This document shows positions 18,961 through 28,412 of a stretch of DNA of 64,000 bases, one piece after another. The notes under the pieces were generated by a model that was not told where the DNA came from, did no database searches, and saw nothing but the letters and a program-made list of their open reading frames with translations. Both the position numbers and the translations under genes were made by a program. The DNA is from Aliivibrio_A sp016764915 (GTDB lineage: Bacteria; Pseudomonadota; Gammaproteobacteria; Enterobacterales; Vibrionaceae), in assembly GCA_965224595.1 (NCBI GenBank), contig OZ245058.1:3038001-3102000 (forward strand), in the 5' to 3' direction. Positions within the stretch are counted from its first letter, which is position 1, and each line of letters starts with the position of its first letter.

Positions 18961-20182
18961 TAATCACCTCAAGATCTCTGTTGCCAGCCAAGGTATGGGC
19001 CGCTTTTTCTAGCTGCTGATTGACTATATTCCTCCACTGTTTACTAATTCTTTGGTAAAAATCACTGTGTTTGTTGATAGGGCTTAAGCGTAAATTTAGC
19101 TCTGGGTCGCTTGCCACTGCTTCTTCTATTGGTACCTGAGTCATTAGCTTTTTGCTTTTTGTTTTGAGCTCAGAGTAGAGTTGATCATTAATGGAGTGCC
19201 ATTCACGCCAAAAAGCACCAAGTGAATTGATTCTAAGGCTGATCATTTGGTCAAATAGTACATTAACGACATGGTAACGACTGGCAGATAGCGCTAAATC
19301 GAAATGGAAGGGATCTGCACTTTCAATCTGTTGTTTATCGGCTAGAGATATGCGATTCACACTGGGAAGCTTGAGCAGAGATTGCCCTTGATCAGAGAGT
19401 AAAAATGAGACAAATCGACGGCTTGAAATATCTTGTTGTGTTGATGCCGTTACCGCCACCGTTGCAGGTAGCAGAGGTGTATTAGGCAACGGCGCAAATC
19501 CAACATTATGACCATTGGCTAACGCGCTTCGATAGAAAAAATCGACCACAGGAGCGATGGCAAAACGCTGCTTTAAAATACCTTCTCTAACCCCAAAGCT
19601 TCGAGCGGTAATAGTCGCAAGGTTACCGCCTAACTGTTGCAGTAATGCCCAGCCCTCATTCCATCCATATTGTTGCAGTATTAACTCAATCATTAAATGG
19701 TTGGTGCCAGAACGAGAAGGTGCGCTTAATGCGATTGTTTGTTGGTACTGCTGGTTGAGTAAATCTACCCAGTTAGACGGTGGTGGCAGCAAATTATTGT
19801 CTAAGAAGTCGTTGTTCCAAAAAAGACCAAATTGCGACCAGGCAAAAGTTTCGAAAAAGTGGCTGCTCGTTGGGTTGATATTTTTGAGTTGTTGCTGCTG
19901 TTGCAACATCATCATCGCATCGGCAGAGCTCAGCCAGACAATATCGGCGGCCGGCGTCCTTTTTTGCTGAATATGTGTCATTACGGCCGGGGTGTTTTTA
20001 TTGAATACTTGCACTAATATCTGAGGATTATTATGTTCAAACTCTTTTACTATGGGCAGGTAAAAACTCTCAGGAAAAGAGGTAAGAATCATGATTTTAT
20101 TCAGGTTAGTCTGCGCATAGGAGGAGGCCGTACTACAGGTTATTATTGCGATGAATAACGTGTGAATCCAAGTGCGAGCCAT
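18944..20182 (-). CDS. Periplasmic sensory binding protein (PgtC-like)
   Basis: A 412-residue exported protein with a signal peptide (cleavage near SSYAQ, residue 24). It is a paralogue of the importer's binding protein: both share SAPSRSGT, GWNEGW/GWQEGW, ARSFGV/ERSFGV, a FxxFLLS..GQ stretch and the segment SRYHVVN.LFD, followed by a helical C-terminal extension. It is encoded first in an overlapping operon with the kinase and sigma-54 regulator rather than with the transporter, the arrangement of Salmonella pgtCBA. The inferred job is ligand sensing for the kinase rather than transport. The stretch of five glutamines near residue 97 is a local oddity. Confidence 0.8.
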   Translation of the reverse strand: MARTWIHTLFIAIITCSTASSYAQTNLNKIMILTSFPESFYLPIVKEFEHNNPQILVQVFNKNTPAVMTHIQQKRTPAADIVWLSSADAMMMLQQQQQLKNINPTSSHFFETFAWSQFGLFWNNDFLDNNLLPPPSNWVDLLNQQYQQTIALSAPSRSGTNHLMIELILQQYGWNEGWALLQQLGGNLATITARSFGVREGILKQRFAIAPVVDFFYRSALANGHNVGFAPLPNTPLLPATVAVTASTQQDISSRRFVSFLLSDQGQSLLKLPSVNRISLADKQQIESADPFHFDLALSASRYHVVNVLFDQMISLRINSLGAFWREWHSINDQLYSELKTKSKKLMTQVPIEEAVASDPELNLRLSPINKHSDFYQRISKQWRNIVNQQLEKAAHTLAGNRDLEVINEKKK

Positions 20183-20286
20183 TATGCAAATCTCTACTAT
20201 TTAACCAAGTTGATAGAGATTCTTTCAAAAAAACATAAATTTAACAAAACTGAAACATCAAACTGTGAACAGAGTGATGATTAAAA

Positions 20287-20310
20287 AAGGCAGGTATAAT
20301 TACCTGCCTT
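20287..20310. terminator. Terminator after dsbD
   Basis: A perfect 10-bp stem (AAGGCAGGTA / TACCTGCCTT) with loop TAAT, flanked by A-runs on the plus strand so that the minus-strand transcript of dsbD ends in T-rich sequence. Confidence 0.8.
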
Positions 20311-20324
20311 AATAAAAGTGAGCG

Positions 20325-22103
20325 TTAGGGAATCAATTGATTATTTTGAAGATGCTCAAGAAACGGCGTTGATTTCATGAATCCAGTAAGGCGAGCGTCC
20401 TGCAATTTATTTCCTTGTTTATCCCAGAAATCGATAGTCGGTAGGCCAAGCACGTTCATACTTTTCAGTAGCTGGATATCGTCCATGCTGTTTTTAGTCA
20501 CATCAATTTGCAGTAGAACAAAGTTGGACAGTGCGGGCTCAACATCTGAGTGGTGGAAGGTATATTTTTCAAACTCTTTACAAGCGACACACCAGTCTGC
20601 ATAAAAATCGAGCATGACAGGTTTACCTGCAGATTTTGCCTTGGTAAGTTCTTGGTTTAACTCGTCGATGTTGCTGATTCGTTGAAAGCTAATGCTCGCT
20701 GTTTTCGTTTCTGTATTACCACTGTTGGTGAAGTATTCGATTGCCGGTATCGAAGAGGCGACAATCCCCAAAATAGCAATAATACCAATAGCGCTGCTTT
20801 TCCAGCCTGGTTGCATGGCGGTTTTGATGTGATAAAGCCAACCAAAAGCAGCTAACCCTAAAGACATCCAAAGGTAAGGGGTGAGCGAGTGCGGCAAGAT
20901 ACGCTCTAATAAGAATACGGGTACAGCAAGAAGAATAAAACCAAATAGGGTTTTGACGTGAGTCATCCAATTTCCTGCTTTTGGTAGCAGTTTATTGCCA
21001 AACATCGCGGCCAAAATAAGAGGAATACCCATGCCAATTGCCAGCGCATACAAAGCAACGGCACCCGTAAGTAAGTCGCCACTTTGTGCTACATAAATTA
21101 GAGCTCCGGAGAGTGGTGCTGTGGTGCAAGGTGAGCAGACCAATCCAGAAATAGCCCCCATAGTGAATACACCAAGTAAACTGCCACCTTTTTGTTTATT
21201 GCTTAAATTACTTAACCAAGTTTGCATTGAGCTTGGTAGTGAAAGAGTAAAAAGACCAAACATAGAGAGAGCCAAGGCCACAAACATGACACTTAGACCA
21301 ATCAATACATAAGGGTGTTGTAGGGCCGCTTGGAATTGCATGCCGGCAGAAGCGACCACTAAACCTAATACAGTATAAGTGAGTGCCATACCTTGCACGT
21401 AGATGAATGAGAGCTTAAATGTTTTACCGTGGCTAAGCTTTCCGCCTCCCAATACGATGCCAGTTAAGATTGGATACATAGGCAGTACACAAGGGGTGAA
21501 TGCCAAACCAATACCTAAACCGAGGAAGATCAGTGGTGTCCACCAGTTGTTACCCAGATTTTTGGCTAAATCTTGCTGTTCAGTGAGTGGTGGCCTATTG
21601 ATTGTTACTTTTTCTAATATCACGGCACTGCTGTTATCTGTATTGAGCATTGATAGAGGGATGACTCGTATTTCTGGTGGATAGCAAAAACCTGCTTTGG
21701 CGCAGCCTTGATAACGAACCGTTAACTCTCCCCCTTTTTGTACTGATTTCAACGGTACTTTGATTTGCAAAGGGGTAGTGTAAATATTGACATCACCAAA
21801 AAACTCATCGTTGTGAGGCGTGCCTTCATCCATGATCAAATCACCAATCTCAGCATGATTAGCGGTCACGGAAATTCGCTGTTGATAGAGGTAGTAGTCT
21901 GATTTTACTTGCCAATCAAGAACCACCTGGTCGTTGTTTTGGATAAAATTGAAGGGGAATGCTTGATCAACCGTAACAAATTTTTGAGAGGGACTATCAC
22001 TGAAACTCGGAAGAGTGAATTCGGCATTAGCCATGTTGCTTAAAGTCATTGAAAAAGAGAATACAACGAAAAATAATAGTGCAACAGTAGAGCGTTTGAT
22101 CAT
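20325..22103 (-). CDS. dsbD: Thiol:disulfide interchange protein DsbD
   Basis: A 592-residue inner-membrane electron shuttle that passes reducing power from cytoplasmic thioredoxin to periplasmic DsbC, DsbG and CcmG. All three redox modules are present: a signal peptide and N-terminal immunoglobulin-like domain with C134 and C140 (CAKAGFC), an eight-span membrane core with C205 (FTPCVLP) and C323/C326 (LVCSPCTT), and a C-terminal thioredoxin-like domain with the pair C505-C508 (DWCVACK). In E. coli cutA separates dsbD from dcuA; here that slot holds a decayed gene instead. Confidence 0.95.
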   Translation of the reverse strand: MIKRSTVALLFFVVFSFSMTLSNMANAEFTLPSFSDSPSQKFVTVDQAFPFNFIQNNDQVVLDWQVKSDYYLYQQRISVTANHAEIGDLIMDEGTPHNDEFFGDVNIYTTPLQIKVPLKSVQKGGELTVRYQGCAKAGFCYPPEIRVIPLSMLNTDNSSAVILEKVTINRPPLTEQQDLAKNLGNNWWTPLIFLGLGIGLAFTPCVLPMYPILTGIVLGGGKLSHGKTFKLSFIYVQGMALTYTVLGLVVASAGMQFQAALQHPYVLIGLSVMFVALALSMFGLFTLSLPSSMQTWLSNLSNKQKGGSLLGVFTMGAISGLVCSPCTTAPLSGALIYVAQSGDLLTGAVALYALAIGMGIPLILAAMFGNKLLPKAGNWMTHVKTLFGFILLAVPVFLLERILPHSLTPYLWMSLGLAAFGWLYHIKTAMQPGWKSSAIGIIAILGIVASSIPAIEYFTNSGNTETKTASISFQRISNIDELNQELTKAKSAGKPVMLDFYADWCVACKEFEKYTFHHSDVEPALSNFVLLQIDVTKNSMDDIQLLKSMNVLGLPTIDFWDKQGNKLQDARLTGFMKSTPFLEHLQNNQLIP

Positions 22104-22208
22104 GATTTTATCTTATAGGTAAAAGGCAGTAATACGACCCTTGAATATTAGGTAAGTTTCATCGATTTAACAATAAGTATAACAAAGTCCATATTGGATT
22201 GTCGTTAG

Positions 22209-22550
22209 AAAGCGTATGGGAAACGTAATGTTCACTGTAAATCAGGCGTATCTTCAGTAAGCCCAGCTGCAGCAATTAATATTGAAGGTGAATTTTTTCG
22301 AAACTGAATGATTTTTCTCTGTATCAATCTGCGCACATTACAACAGAGTGTGGTGCGTGACTCGTTTGGAATATTTAGTATAACAACGCCAGATAGTTTT
22401 ATTGAGAGTGTGATTAAAAATTCATTGGACGGTTAGGTGATTAATCTACAGACCACTGTGGATATTCGTGCAGAAGTTGATGGGATTATTCTACAATCAC
22501 TAAATAATCAGCGCATGCAAGATGCACTGTCATTTTCCAGTAATTTTTAA
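22209..22550 (+). pseudogene. Probable decayed gene of unknown identity between dsbD and dcuA
   Basis: One plus-strand frame is open for 113 codons apart from two internal stops, TGA at 22305-22307 and TAG at 22434-22436, and ends in TAA at 22548-22550, immediately followed by a strong terminator with a T-run on the plus strand. Fewer stops than expected by chance in AT-rich DNA, plus the terminator abutting the last stop, suggest a former plus-strand gene. The readable parts include TLQQSVVRDSFGIFSITT and, at the end, VDIRAEVDGIILQSLNN. These do not match CutA, the protein found at this position in E. coli, and I do not recognise a family. Nothing else is evident in 22104-22590. Confidence 0.35.
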
Positions 22551-22577
22551 AATGGCGACCTGTTGTTGGTCGCCATT
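22551..22577. terminator. Terminator between the decayed gene and dcuA
   Basis: A perfect 10-bp stem (AATGGCGACC / GGTCGCCATT) with a 7-nt loop. The plus strand continues GTTTTTTC; the minus strand, used by dcuA, continues TTAAAAATT. Confidence 0.85.
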
Positions 22578-22590
22578 GTTTTTTCAACCG

Positions 22591-23892
22591 CTATAAAATG
22601 ATGCCACCCAGTATGAAACCAAGGGTTACAGAGGTAGATATGGTGACTACGCCCGGAATAAAGAACGGATGGTTGAACACCCAATTACCAATGCGGGTTG
22701 ATCCGGTATCATCCATCTCAACCGCCGCCAGCAGTGTGGGGTAAGTAGGAAGAACGAACAGAGCGCTAACCGCAGCAAAAGAAGCTACTGCCGTAAGCGG
22801 AGCAACACCGATAGCAAGAGCAGCAGGCATTAGAGCGGTAGTCGTTGCTCCTTGTGAATAAAGCAGCATAGAGGCAAAAAACAGTACTACAGCTAACATC
22901 CATGGATACTGTTCAAGGATATGTGCAGAGAACTCTTTGATGTCACTAATATGTGCAGAGACAAATGTATCTCCTAACCAAGCGACACCAAGCACACAGA
23001 CACAAGCGCTCATGCCTGATTTAAAGGTGGCTGCATTCGCAATTTTTCCCGCGTCAATATGTGTAAAGGTGACAATCGCGGCCGCGGCAGTGAGCATAAG
23101 TGCCATGATCGCTTCATTTCGACCGATGGTTGGATTTTCAATTAAACCGACACTGCTACTGATCATGGTGGCGTATGCGACCACTGCAAAAATGGCTAAC
23201 CCGAAAATATACACTGACGCTTTTGCGAAGGGTAAAATTTCGCGCTTAGCTGCCCCTTTCATTTTGATTAACCCTTTTTCAAGGCGTTCTTGATAAATCA
23301 CATCATCTTTGAGCTCACAACCTAGAAAATTAGCGACAAATGCACCAACCATACAAGCAATAAACGTGGAAGGAATGCAGACAGCCAATAAGGTTAAGTA
23401 ATCAACACCAAGTGGTTCTAATATGCCAGAGAAAAAGACAACAGCTGCAGAAATTGGGGATGCGGTAATCGCAATCTGCGAGGCTACAACAGCAATTGAT
23501 AGAGGTCGTGATGGACGAATACCTTGTTCTTTGGCCACTTCAGCAATCACAGGAAGTGTAGAAAAGGCGGTATGACCCGTTCCCGCTAATACCGTCATTA
23601 CATAAGTCACAATGGGCGCATAGAAGGTGATGCGTTTCGGGTTTTTACGTAGGAATTGTTCTGCGAGATCAACCAGCCAGTCCATGCCTCCAGCGACTTG
23701 CATTGCGGCAATAGCGGTAATAACGGACATAATGATCAGGATAACATCAATAGGAATAGAGCCAGCATCAAGGCCTAACACCATCGTTAGAACTAAAACA
23801 CCAGCACCACCGGCGAAACCGATGCCGATCCCCCCTATTCGTGCGCCCAAATAAATGAACAAAAGTACAATGAGAAGCTGCACAGCAATCAT
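22591..23892 (-). CDS. dcuA: Anaerobic C4-dicarboxylate transporter DcuA
   Basis: A 433-residue inner-membrane exchanger, exactly the length of E. coli DcuA, with about ten hydrophobic spans. Diagnostic stretches include LGARIGGIGIGFAGG at the N-terminus, VIAEVAKEQGIRPSRPLS, AQIAITASPISAAVV-like sequence (here SQIAITASPISAAVV) and FVLPTYPTLLAAVEMDDTG. It takes up aspartate or fumarate in exchange for succinate during fumarate respiration. It is encoded downstream of aspA on the same strand, and frdABCD lies in the same window, so uptake, deamination and reduction of C4-acids are encoded close together. A hairpin separates it from aspA. Confidence 0.96.
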   Translation of the reverse strand: MIAVQLLIVLLFIYLGARIGGIGIGFAGGAGVLVLTMVLGLDAGSIPIDVILIIMSVITAIAAMQVAGGMDWLVDLAEQFLRKNPKRITFYAPIVTYVMTVLAGTGHTAFSTLPVIAEVAKEQGIRPSRPLSIAVVASQIAITASPISAAVVFFSGILEPLGVDYLTLLAVCIPSTFIACMVGAFVANFLGCELKDDVIYQERLEKGLIKMKGAAKREILPFAKASVYIFGLAIFAVVAYATMISSSVGLIENPTIGRNEAIMALMLTAAAAIVTFTHIDAGKIANAATFKSGMSACVCVLGVAWLGDTFVSAHISDIKEFSAHILEQYPWMLAVVLFFASMLLYSQGATTTALMPAALAIGVAPLTAVASFAAVSALFVLPTYPTLLAAVEMDDTGSTRIGNWVFNHPFFIPGVVTISTSVTLGFILGGIIL

Positions 23893-24015
23893 GAGTGATT
23901 CTCCAATATGATTAATGGTTAAGTGCTATTCCATTGCGATCTCAAAACGACACAAGGCCTTTGTAAATAACAAAAACCGTTATAAAAATAAGAAATGACA
24001 GTGAATCGAAGATAA

Positions 24016-24039
24016 ATGAGCTCTCTAAAAAGAGCTCAT
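24016..24039. terminator. Hairpin between aspA and dcuA
   Basis: A 9-bp stem (ATGAGCTCT / AGAGCTCAT) with a 6-nt loop lies 35 bp beyond the aspA stop. It probably terminates or attenuates aspA transcripts before dcuA. Confidence 0.7.
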
Positions 24040-24073
24040 CTTAAGATAAGAATTACTTGTTGCTAGTGGTTTT

Positions 24074-25510
24074 TTATTCAGGGTGCATCAGGTTCTCAAC
24101 TGAGAAAATCTGATTAAGCTGCTCTTCAGATAATAGACCTCTCTCAAGGACAACCTCACGAACACTCTTACCGGTTTCTGCGCAAATTTTACCAACAATG
24201 TCACCTTCATGGTGGCCTATGAATGGGTTTAAATACGTCACAATGCCGATAGAGTTAAATACGTGAGCTTCACAAACTTCTTTGTTGACTGTGATGCCAT
24301 CGATGCACTTGTCGCGCAGGTTGACACACGCATTTTTTAGAATTTCGATTGACTCAAACAACGCTTGACCAATAACAGGCTCCATGACATTTAACTGTAA
24401 TTGACCCGCTTCTGATGCGAAAGTGATCGTGGTGTCGTTACCGATTACTTTAAAGCAGACTTGGTTGACCACTTCAGGGATAACAGGATTAACTTTTGCA
24501 GGCATGATTGAAGAACCGGCTTGCAGTTCTGGAAGGTTTAGCTCATTCAGACCCGCACGAGGACCTGAAGAGAGTAGGCGTAAATCGTTACAGATTTTCG
24601 ACATCTTAACTGCAGTACGTTTAAGCGAACCGTGAATCATCACATAAGCACCACAGTCAGAAGTTGCTTCGATGAGGTTTTCAGCGGCAACGACTTCAAC
24701 ACCCGTGATCTCTCTTAGATATTTAACGGCAAGTTCTTGATAACCTTTGGCTGCATTTAGACCGGTACCAATCGCAGTTGCACCGATGTTAACTTCTAAG
24801 ATTAATTTTGCCGTGTAGTTTAGGTTTTTAACCTCTTCGTTAAGTAGCTCAGCCCAAGCTTGGAACTCTTGTCCTACTGTCATAGGCACAGCATCTTGTA
24901 GCTGAGTACGGCCCATTTTAAGTATATTATCGAACTCTTGTGCTTTTAGCTCAAAGGAACCTTTTAGGTATTCAATCGCTTCAATTAGCTTTTGAATGCT
25001 GTTATAAACGGCGATACGAAATCCAGTCGGGTAAGCACAGTTGGTTGACTGACTTTTATTTACATGGTCATTAGGGTTGATAACCGCATAGTCACCTTTC
25101 TCTTTGCCCATTAACTCTAGGGCAACGTTCGCGACGACTTCATTCGCGTTCATGTTGACTGACGTTCCAGCGCCACCCTGAAATACATCAGAAGGGAACT
25201 GATCCATGCACTTACCTGTTTCTAGGATAAGGTCACAGGCTTTGACGAGGTATTCACCCACATCTTTAGGAATTGCGCCAAGCTCAGTATTTGCAAGAGC
25301 CGCCGCTTTTTTAGTCATGATCATGCCACGAACAAATTCTGGCACATCCGAGATGGTCATATTAGAAATATTGAAGTTTTCAATAGCACGTAGAGTATGG
25401 ATACCATAATAGGCGTCAGCAGGAACATGACGTAGACCTAGTAGATCTTCTTCAATACGTGTAGGTAAGTTATTGGTTTTTTCGCAGTTAGTATCAATTG
25501 TTTGAGACAT
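24074..25510 (-). CDS. aspA: Aspartate ammonia-lyase
   Basis: A 478-residue cytoplasmic enzyme, the same length as E. coli AspA, that converts aspartate to fumarate and ammonia. The fumarase/aspartase signature GSSIMPAKVNP contains the flexible-loop catalytic serine, and the substrate-binding stretches GGAGTSVNMNANEV and NKSQSTNCAYPTG are intact. Fumarate produced here feeds fumarate reductase. A CRP-like site lies about 190 bp upstream of the start. It is transcribed away from fxsA and towards dcuA. Confidence 0.97.
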   Translation of the reverse strand: MSQTIDTNCEKTNNLPTRIEEDLLGLRHVPADAYYGIHTLRAIENFNISNMTISDVPEFVRGMIMTKKAAALANTELGAIPKDVGEYLVKACDLILETGKCMDQFPSDVFQGGAGTSVNMNANEVVANVALELMGKEKGDYAVINPNDHVNKSQSTNCAYPTGFRIAVYNSIQKLIEAIEYLKGSFELKAQEFDNILKMGRTQLQDAVPMTVGQEFQAWAELLNEEVKNLNYTAKLILEVNIGATAIGTGLNAAKGYQELAVKYLREITGVEVVAAENLIEATSDCGAYVMIHGSLKRTAVKMSKICNDLRLLSSGPRAGLNELNLPELQAGSSIMPAKVNPVIPEVVNQVCFKVIGNDTTITFASEAGQLQLNVMEPVIGQALFESIEILKNACVNLRDKCIDGITVNKEVCEAHVFNSIGIVTYLNPFIGHHEGDIVGKICAETGKSVREVVLERGLLSEEQLNQIFSVENLMHPE

Positions 25511-25888
25511 AAATAAGCCTTAAGTTACTCTATTAATTCAAAAAACATGTGCCATTCTGTATATAGACTCCATTCTTCAGAATCAACTTTTCAGATCGTA
25601 CCTGACCCAATTGATGGGAGCATCATACTATCCTTTAAGGTTGAGAATGATAACTGGATCACCTTTTTGTACGATTATGTTTCAATTGCATCGTATAGTG
25701 ATCTTAGTCACCTTTTGGCATTAAGATATGATTCTAAATATATGTAATCAATAAAGATAGTATATGTTTGGTGAACTGGACATTATTAATTTTATTCAGT
25801 GAGAACTGTGCAGCAGTGTAAAGAAATGTGATGCTTCTATACGCAGTGTATATATAGCTGCTAAAATGGTGACTTAACTAAAAGTGAG
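25511..25888. promoter_or_regulatory. Divergent aspA/fxsA control region with a candidate CRP site
   Basis: A 378-bp non-coding region between divergent genes. At 25698-25711 the sequence reads GTGA-TCTTAG-TCAC, the symmetric core of a CRP site with one outer base off on each side. A second half-site (TGTGA at about 25827) has no good partner. No convincing FNR palindrome was found, although aspA is linked to anaerobic growth in relatives. A short open frame inside the region (25547-25747) has no recognisable product. Confidence 0.5.
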
Positions 25889-26407
25889 GTGAATGTGTTT
25901 CCTGTTTTATTACTTCTGTTCATTATTGTTCCGATGATTGAGATTGGCCTATTTGTGCAAGTGGGCGGGGTTTTAGGCATGTGGCCGACGATATTTATCG
26001 TGTTAGTGACGGCGGTTGCTGGGGCTTCGTTAGTGCGCAGTCAGGGATTACAGACATTGATGTCGGTTCAATCAAAACTGCAGCAAGGTGAGCTACCTGC
26101 TCAACAGATCGTTGAAGGTATCATGTTGGCTGTGGCGGGGGTGCTGTTGCTTACACCTGGTTTTATGACAGATGCATTCGGTATGTTGGTGTTACTGCCA
26201 ATGCCAAGAGCAGCGCTGGCGAAACAGTTAATGAGCCGAGTTAAATTGAATTCAATGGGTGGCAACTCGTTCAGTGCTGGCTTTGGCAATCAAACAGATT
26301 TTAATCCTGGAGCAAACCCTTTCGAGCATGATACCCATGAGCATCGAGGCAATACGTTTGAAGGCGAATATGACTCTGACGATGATGATCAGAAAAAGCT
26401 AAAATAG
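25889..26407 (+). CDS. fxsA: FxsA family membrane protein
   Basis: A 172-residue inner-membrane protein with hydrophobic segments near residues 3-20, 26-45 and 75-100, and an acidic, hydrophilic tail ending in DSDDDDQKKLK. The order after aspA and before groESL is that of E. coli fxsA, whose product suppresses phage T7 exclusion by the F plasmid when overproduced; its normal role is unknown. The start is GTG at 25889; a second GTG two codons later at 25895 is an equally reasonable start because GAGG precedes it. The stop codon lies within the stem of the following terminator. Confidence 0.9.
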   Translation: MNVFPVLLLLFIIVPMIEIGLFVQVGGVLGMWPTIFIVLVTAVAGASLVRSQGLQTLMSVQSKLQQGELPAQQIVEGIMLAVAGVLLLTPGFMTDAFGMLVLLPMPRAALAKQLMSRVKLNSMGGNSFSAGFGNQTDFNPGANPFEHDTHEHRGNTFEGEYDSDDDDQKKLK

Positions 26408-26430
26408 ACAAACTTCGGTTTGTCTATTTT
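26401..26430 (+). terminator. fxsA terminator
   Basis: A 13-bp perfect stem (AAAATAGACAAAC / GTTTGTCTATTTT) with a TTCG tetraloop and a T-run. The fxsA stop codon at 26405-26407 is part of the left arm. Confidence 0.93.
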
Positions 26431-26535
26431 TTTGCGTGTTATCTATTCCTTTTTGATTATTGAGACATCGCTATCTATTCATTTCGACTACGCTGAATGA
26501 GAGAAACTCAATAGCAGACATCGAGGGTAATAAGT

Positions 26536-26916
26536 ATGCAAGGAAATCCGATTGGTTGGTTTGAAATTTATGTGGACGATATGGAGAGGGCCAAAAAATT
26601 CTATCAGGCTCTATTTGATGTCACATTGGAAAAATTAGAGAGCCCAACAAAGATGGAAATAGAGATGTGGGCATTCCCTAGTAATATGGAGAGTTATGGC
26701 GCGACTGGTGCATTAGTTAAAATGGATAAGGTAAAAGCGGGTGGCAACAGTACGCTTGTCTATTTCTCATGTGATGATTGTGCAGTGGAAGAGTCGAGAG
26801 CAGCAACGAATGGTGGAACAGTACAAGTGCCTAAAATGGCAATAGGGGAGCACGGTTTTATTAGTGTCGTTGAAGATACAGAAGGTAACATGATCGGTTT
26901 ACACTCAATGAAGTGA
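26536..26916 (+). CDS. VOC (glyoxalase/bleomycin-resistance fold) protein
   Basis: A 126-residue single-domain protein of the vicinal-oxygen-chelate superfamily. The N-terminus PIGWFEIYVDDMERAKKFY and the C-terminal EDTEGNMIGLHS are typical of the group. The likely metal-site positions are partly replaced, as is common in small VOC proteins of unknown substrate, so catalytic activity is not assured. It is a stand-alone gene, with a GAGG-type ribosome site 11-12 nt before the ATG. Function unknown beyond the fold. Confidence 0.75.
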   Translation: MQGNPIGWFEIYVDDMERAKKFYQALFDVTLEKLESPTKMEIEMWAFPSNMESYGATGALVKMDKVKAGGNSTLVYFSCDDCAVEESRAATNGGTVQVPKMAIGEHGFISVVEDTEGNMIGLHSMK

Positions 26917-26983
26917 GTAAACGACAGGGTTTGATGTAATAAATTGGTGTCACGTAAATAATTGGCACCTCTTTATCATCTGT

Positions 26984-28324
26984 TTAATCACGTAACAGCT
27001 GCGGATCTCTAAATCGTAATAGATAAATAAAAGCCGCGATGCCGCACAGTGCATTTCCTACCGCAATTCCAGCAAACAGTCCTTCGGATGCATAGAAATA
27101 TCGACCTAACCAAGCGCATGGCAATAAAAAAACAAACAACCGCATAAAGCTCCACTGAAATGCTTTAATTGGCATATGCAGGGCATTTAAGCTGCTGATT
27201 AAGATCATCACGATCGCTTGAAAGCAGTAACTGAGTGGCACAATAAGCAGATACTTCCAAAGGGTATCTCTTACGGCGGGCTCTTGGCTAAACAGGTGCG
27301 AAATTGGGATGCTCAAAGGCACCATCAAGATAAATAACATGAGCTGAAAAAAGAGTGAGAACTTAATCGTGACAAAAATAGCCTCTATTACTCGGCCACG
27401 ATGTTCTGCCCCCATGTTTTGCGCAATGATGGGTGAAAGTGAAGAGGTAATAGCCATTACCACAATCAGCATTAGAGATTCAACTCGTTGCGCTGCACCA
27501 TAAGCGGCAACGGCCGTCGTTCCTTGACTGGCCAGCATGATCATTAAGATGGCACCAGACAGAGGATTTAAGGCGTTAGCAAAAGCCGCGGGGGTACCAA
27601 TTCGTAATATTTGTAACCAATCAGCAAGCAGCGAAGGGACGTGGGGTAATGAGAGCATTTTTTCACGCTTGATCAGCACCCAAAGTGAACCCGCTAGAGC
27701 TCCGGCCCAGCTAATACCACTGGCAATGGCTGCACCTTGTACGCCGAGTTCAGGAAATGGCCCATAACCAAAAATAAGAAGTGGGTCGAGTACCCCGTTA
27801 ATTAAACCTGCGAGCATCATTATTTTCGCTGGTGTCTTAGTATCACCCGTCGCGCGAATGGCACTATTACCGGACATAGGAATCACCAAAAGTGGCACCG
27901 CTAAATACCAGATAGACATATATTGATCGATGAGAGGAATTAAATCGCTGGTGGCACCAAGGGCCAGAAACAGAGGCTCAATAGTCAAAAAACCGATGGT
28001 TGAGGCGGCCATCACTAGCAGAACGGCTAAAAGCAAACCATGGCTGGTCAATTTCGCCGCTGATTTTGCATTACCTTGACCAAGCAACCGAGCAATACAG
28101 GTGGATAACCCAACGCCAATCCCCATTGTGATGCAGTTCACCGCAAAGGTGACAGGAAAGGTAAAACTGACCGCCGCAAGCGCTTTGGTTCCAAGCAGTG
28201 AGATAAAGAAAGTATCAATCAGGTTAAACATCAAAATCGCCACTATACCGAAAATCATAGGAACGGTTAGTTGCTTTAATAATCCGGGGATTGGGGCGGT
28301 AAGAATACCGTGTTTATCCTGCAT
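26984..28324 (-). CDS. MATE family multidrug/toxin efflux transporter
   Basis: A 446-residue inner-membrane antiporter with about twelve spans in two repeated halves. The N-terminal PGLLKQLTVPMIFGI and the repeated polar motifs GNSAIRATGDTKTPA and GxxxNPLSG are those of the MATE family (DinF/NorM-related). MATE proteins export cationic drugs with sodium or proton influx; the substrate here is unknown. It converges on the VOC gene and is divergent from groES with the heat-shock promoter region between them. Confidence 0.88.
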   Translation of the reverse strand: MQDKHGILTAPIPGLLKQLTVPMIFGIVAILMFNLIDTFFISLLGTKALAAVSFTFPVTFAVNCITMGIGVGLSTCIARLLGQGNAKSAAKLTSHGLLLAVLLVMAASTIGFLTIEPLFLALGATSDLIPLIDQYMSIWYLAVPLLVIPMSGNSAIRATGDTKTPAKIMMLAGLINGVLDPLLIFGYGPFPELGVQGAAIASGISWAGALAGSLWVLIKREKMLSLPHVPSLLADWLQILRIGTPAAFANALNPLSGAILMIMLASQGTTAVAAYGAAQRVESLMLIVVMAITSSLSPIIAQNMGAEHRGRVIEAIFVTIKFSLFFQLMLFILMVPLSIPISHLFSQEPAVRDTLWKYLLIVPLSYCFQAIVMILISSLNALHMPIKAFQWSFMRLFVFLLPCAWLGRYFYASEGLFAGIAVGNALCGIAAFIYLLRFRDPQLLRD

Positions 28325-28412
28325 AACGTTGCTTTATACACCTGAAAAGAATTATAGATAGCTTGAAGAGGCCGCTATTTTAGAAAAAAATGAAAAAAAA
28401 ACACACAAAAGG

